The notes under the pieces were generated by a model. It was not told the DNA's origin. It did not search any database and worked only from the letters and a program-made list of their open reading frames with translations. A DNA stretch of 7,623 bases from Thermoanaerobaculales bacterium. GTDB lineage: Bacteria; Acidobacteriota; Thermoanaerobaculia; Thermoanaerobaculales; Sulfomarinibacteraceae. Location of the stretch: contig JALOKS010000113.1 of NCBI GenBank assembly GCA_025456385.1, positions 1 to 7,623 on the forward strand, in the 5' to 3' direction. The position numbers and the translations under genes are program-made. Positions 6,495-7,623 of this stretch are shown piece after piece (the stretch's first letter is position 1; every line of letters begins with the position of its first letter).

Positions 6495-6515
6495 GCCGTT
6501 CTGGCGCCCAGCGGC
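6495..6515. promoter_or_regulatory. Small dyad, possible activator site
   Basis: GCCG-TT-CTGG-CGC-CCAG-CGGC is an imperfect dyad (4 + 4 paired bases with a TT bulge) centred about 78 bases before the predicted sigma-54 transcription start. That is a usual distance for an enhancer-binding activator. Short dyads are frequent by chance in DNA this GC-rich, so the support is weak. Confidence 0.2.
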
Positions 6516-6556
6516 CGAATCGACGCCGCCCCCAGGAGGCCAAAGCGCGGCGCCCA

Positions 6557-6573
6557 CGGGCACGATCCTTGCT
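6557..6573 (+). promoter_or_regulatory. Sigma-54 (RpoN) -24/-12 promoter for the MoxR unit
   Basis: The sequence CGGGCACGATCCTTGCT matches the sigma-54 consensus YTGGCACGRNNNTTGCW at every defined position except one (G for T at 6558). The invariant GG (6559-6560) and GC (6571-6572) are exactly 10 bases apart, and a T-tract follows the -12 element. Transcription would begin near 6584, giving a 29-base leader with the ribosome site at 6604-6610 and the ATG at 6613. No TATAAT-type alternative is visible on this strand. If real, the unit needs an enhancer-binding ATPase activator. Confidence 0.65.
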
Positions 6574-6603
6574 TTTTGCTGTCCCCGGGCCTGCTGGCTC
6601 CCT

Positions 6604-6610
6604 GGGGGAG
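6604..6610 (+). promoter_or_regulatory. Ribosome binding site (GGGGGAG) for the MoxR gene
   Basis: The purine run GGGGGAG sits 2 bases before ATG 6613 (4 bases if GGGGG at 6604-6608 is the pairing core). It supports 6613 as the start, just ahead of the conserved MoxR region. Confidence 0.55.
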
Positions 6611-6612
6611 AT

Positions 6613-7596
6613 ATGGAATCACGACCCGCAGATCTGCAGATCGACCGCGCCGCCGCCCGGCTGGGCGAGATCCAGCGCGCCGTGGCCGCGGTGGTGGTCG
6701 GCCAGGACCGCCTCGTGGAGTCGCTGCTGGTGGCCATGCTGTGCCGCGGCCACGTCCTTCTCGAGGGAGTGCCCGGGCTCGCCAAGACCCTGACCGTGCG
6801 CACCCTCGCCGGGGTCATCGGCGGCAGCTTCCAGCGCCTCCAGTTCACGCCCGACCTGCTGCCGGCGGACGTCACCGGGACCCAGATCTTCGACCCCCGG
6901 ACCTCGCAGTTCGTGCCGCACCGCGGTCCGGTCTTCGCGAACCTGGTGCTCGCCGACGAGATCAACCGCGCCCCGGCCAAGGTCCAGTCGGCGCTCCTGG
7001 AGGCGATGGAGGAGCGCCAGGTGACGATCGGCGACACCACCCACCCGCTGCCCGATCCCTTCGTGGTGCTCGCCACCCAGAACCCGATCGAGCAGGAGGG
7101 GACCTACCCCCTGCCCGAGGCCCAGCTCGACCGCTTCCTCTTCAAGGTCCTGGTCAGCTACCCGGCGCCCGAGGAGGAGCGGCGCGTGCTGGAGTTCCAC
7201 CTCGGCGAGCGCTTCCCGCAGCCGCAGCGCCTGAGCTCGGTCGAGGAGCTCGCCGAGCTCGCCGCGGTGGTGCGCGAGGTCTACCTCGACGAGCGCATCC
7301 GCTCCTACATCGTCGCCCTGGTCACCGCGAGCCGGAAGCCGGCCGAGGTCGGGCTCGGCGACCTCGTGCCCCTGCTCGCCTTCGGGGCCTCGCCTCGTGC
7401 CTCGATCGCGCTCGCGGTCGGCGCCCGCGCGCTGGCCTTGGTGCGGGGCCGCTCCTACGTGTCGCCCGAGGACGTCAAGGAGCTCGCGCCCGCGGTGCTG
7501 CGCCACCGCCTGGTCCTGACCTACGAGGCCGAGGCCGAGGGCGCGACGGTCGAGGAGATCGTCGACCGCATCCTGCTCGCGGTGGAGGTGCCGTGA
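6613..7596 (+). CDS. MoxR-family AAA+ ATPase
   Basis: This is a complete 327-residue MoxR ATPase, the normal length for the family. Motifs in order: Walker A GVPGLAKT (52-59, K58, T59), Walker B LVLADEINR (111-119, D115-E116), the QSALLEAMEERQVT segment (125-138) specific to MoxR, sensor 1 N157 in ATQNP followed by QEGTYPLPEAQLDRF with candidate arginine finger R174, and sensor 2 R262 in GASPRAS. A C-terminal helical lid domain ends at the stop. MoxR proteins form hexameric rings that act as chaperones, usually with DUF58 and VWA-domain partners, in maturation of metalloenzymes, envelope proteins or stress responses. The protein has no signal peptide and is cytoplasmic. The stop overlaps a GTG of the next gene (GTGA, 7593-7596), as expected for the first gene of a MoxR-DUF58-VWA operon. 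A sigma-54-like promoter lies 40 bases upstream. The divergent kinase shares the 171-base control region. Confidence 0.95.
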   Translation: MESRPADLQIDRAAARLGEIQRAVAAVVVGQDRLVESLLVAMLCRGHVLLEGVPGLAKTLTVRTLAGVIGGSFQRLQFTPDLLPADVTGTQIFDPRTSQFVPHRGPVFANLVLADEINRAPAKVQSALLEAMEERQVTIGDTTHPLPDPFVVLATQNPIEQEGTYPLPEAQLDRFLFKVLVSYPAPEEERRVLEFHLGERFPQPQRLSSVEELAELAAVVREVYLDERIRSYIVALVTASRKPAEVGLGDLVPLLAFGASPRASIALAVGARALALVRGRSYVSPEDVKELAPAVLRHRLVLTYEAEAEGATVEEIVDRILLAVEVP

Positions 7597-7623
7597 CGCC
7601 GCGAGCTCCGCTCGTCGCCTGTC
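7593..7623 (+). CDS. Start of the next gene (possibly DUF58), cut by the window end
   Basis: GTG 7593 overlaps the MoxR stop as GTGA and opens a frame of ten codons (MTPRAPLVAC) that runs off the end. A DUF58 protein is the usual neighbour after moxR, but ten residues cannot show this. The call rests on context and on the same overlap geometry used by the kinase/MBL pair. Confidence 0.45.
   Translation, partial: MTPRAPLVAC

Noticed and set aside
6534..6539. AGGAGG on the + strand as a ribosome site for a small upstream gene
   Set aside because: No ATG, GTG or TTG lies at a usable distance downstream.
6442..6543. N-terminal extension of the kinase up to a TTG at 6543
   Set aside because: The added residues are Arg/Ala-rich and not kinase-like. 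The fold starts right after ATG 6441, and the extension would cover the promoter region.
6569..6597. Sigma-70 promoter with -35 TTGCTT for moxR
   Set aside because: The hexamer 17 bases downstream is TGCTGG, a poor -10. The same TTGC is better explained as the -12 element of the sigma-54 site.
4468..6612. Long + strand open frame opposite the kinase that runs on in frame into moxR, suggesting a 1042-residue fusion
   Set aside because: The upstream part is low-complexity antisense of the kinase. The MoxR family start and the ribosome site fit ATG 6613.
4541..6622. Minus-strand frame continuous with the MBL protein that would make a 980-residue protein
   Set aside because: Upstream of GTG 4540 the translation is Arg/Pro-rich, out of phase with the kinase gene and without any domain. 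The real gene starts at the GTGA overlap.

Overview
The window is strongly GC-rich, with G or C at nearly every third codon position. It looks like chromosomal DNA from a high-GC soil- or environment-type bacterium. Four things fit Acidobacteriota (for example Thermoanaerobaculia-like) or Myxococcota: a one-chain M16 protease, a Hanks-type kinase fused to TPR-like repeats, a MoxR ATPase and a sigma-54-like promoter. This is a lineage guess from gene style, not a placement. No rRNA, tRNA, IS element, phage gene or CRISPR array is visible.

Layout, left to right. Bases 1-3556 carry three + strand genes: the 3' part of a gene with an FxLYD-like beta domain, a small membrane-anchored protein of unknown function, and a full-length 871-residue M16 (insulinase-type) zinc metallopeptidase. 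Bases 3557-3679 are a short AT-rich island between convergent genes. It is built of in-register AATTNNN heptamers arranged as two inverted arms, and it probably acts as a two-way terminator. Bases 3680-6441 are a two-gene minus-strand operon. A transmembrane Ser/Thr kinase comes first, and its stop codon overlaps the GTG start of an RNase Z-like metallo-beta-lactamase-fold protein in a GTGA tetranucleotide. Bases 6442-6612 are a divergent control region. From 6613 a MoxR-family AAA+ ATPase runs on the + strand, followed by the first codons of another gene that again overlaps through GTGA.

The control region at 6442-6612 is the most informative non-coding stretch. On the + strand it holds a near-consensus sigma-54 (-24/-12) promoter 40 bases before the MoxR start codon. 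On the minus strand it holds a TACAAT -10 box only 6 bases before the kinase ATG, which suggests a leaderless kinase mRNA. The two divergent units would then use different sigma factors: a housekeeping kinase/MBL operon, and a MoxR unit that needs an activator.

The most unusual items are the heptamer island with two competing hairpins, the sigma-54-like promoter in front of moxR, the coupling of a kinase to an RNase Z-like hydrolase that seems to lack a full tRNA-binding arm, and the unassigned C-terminal domain of the kinase. I did not find a clear new defence or mobile system.
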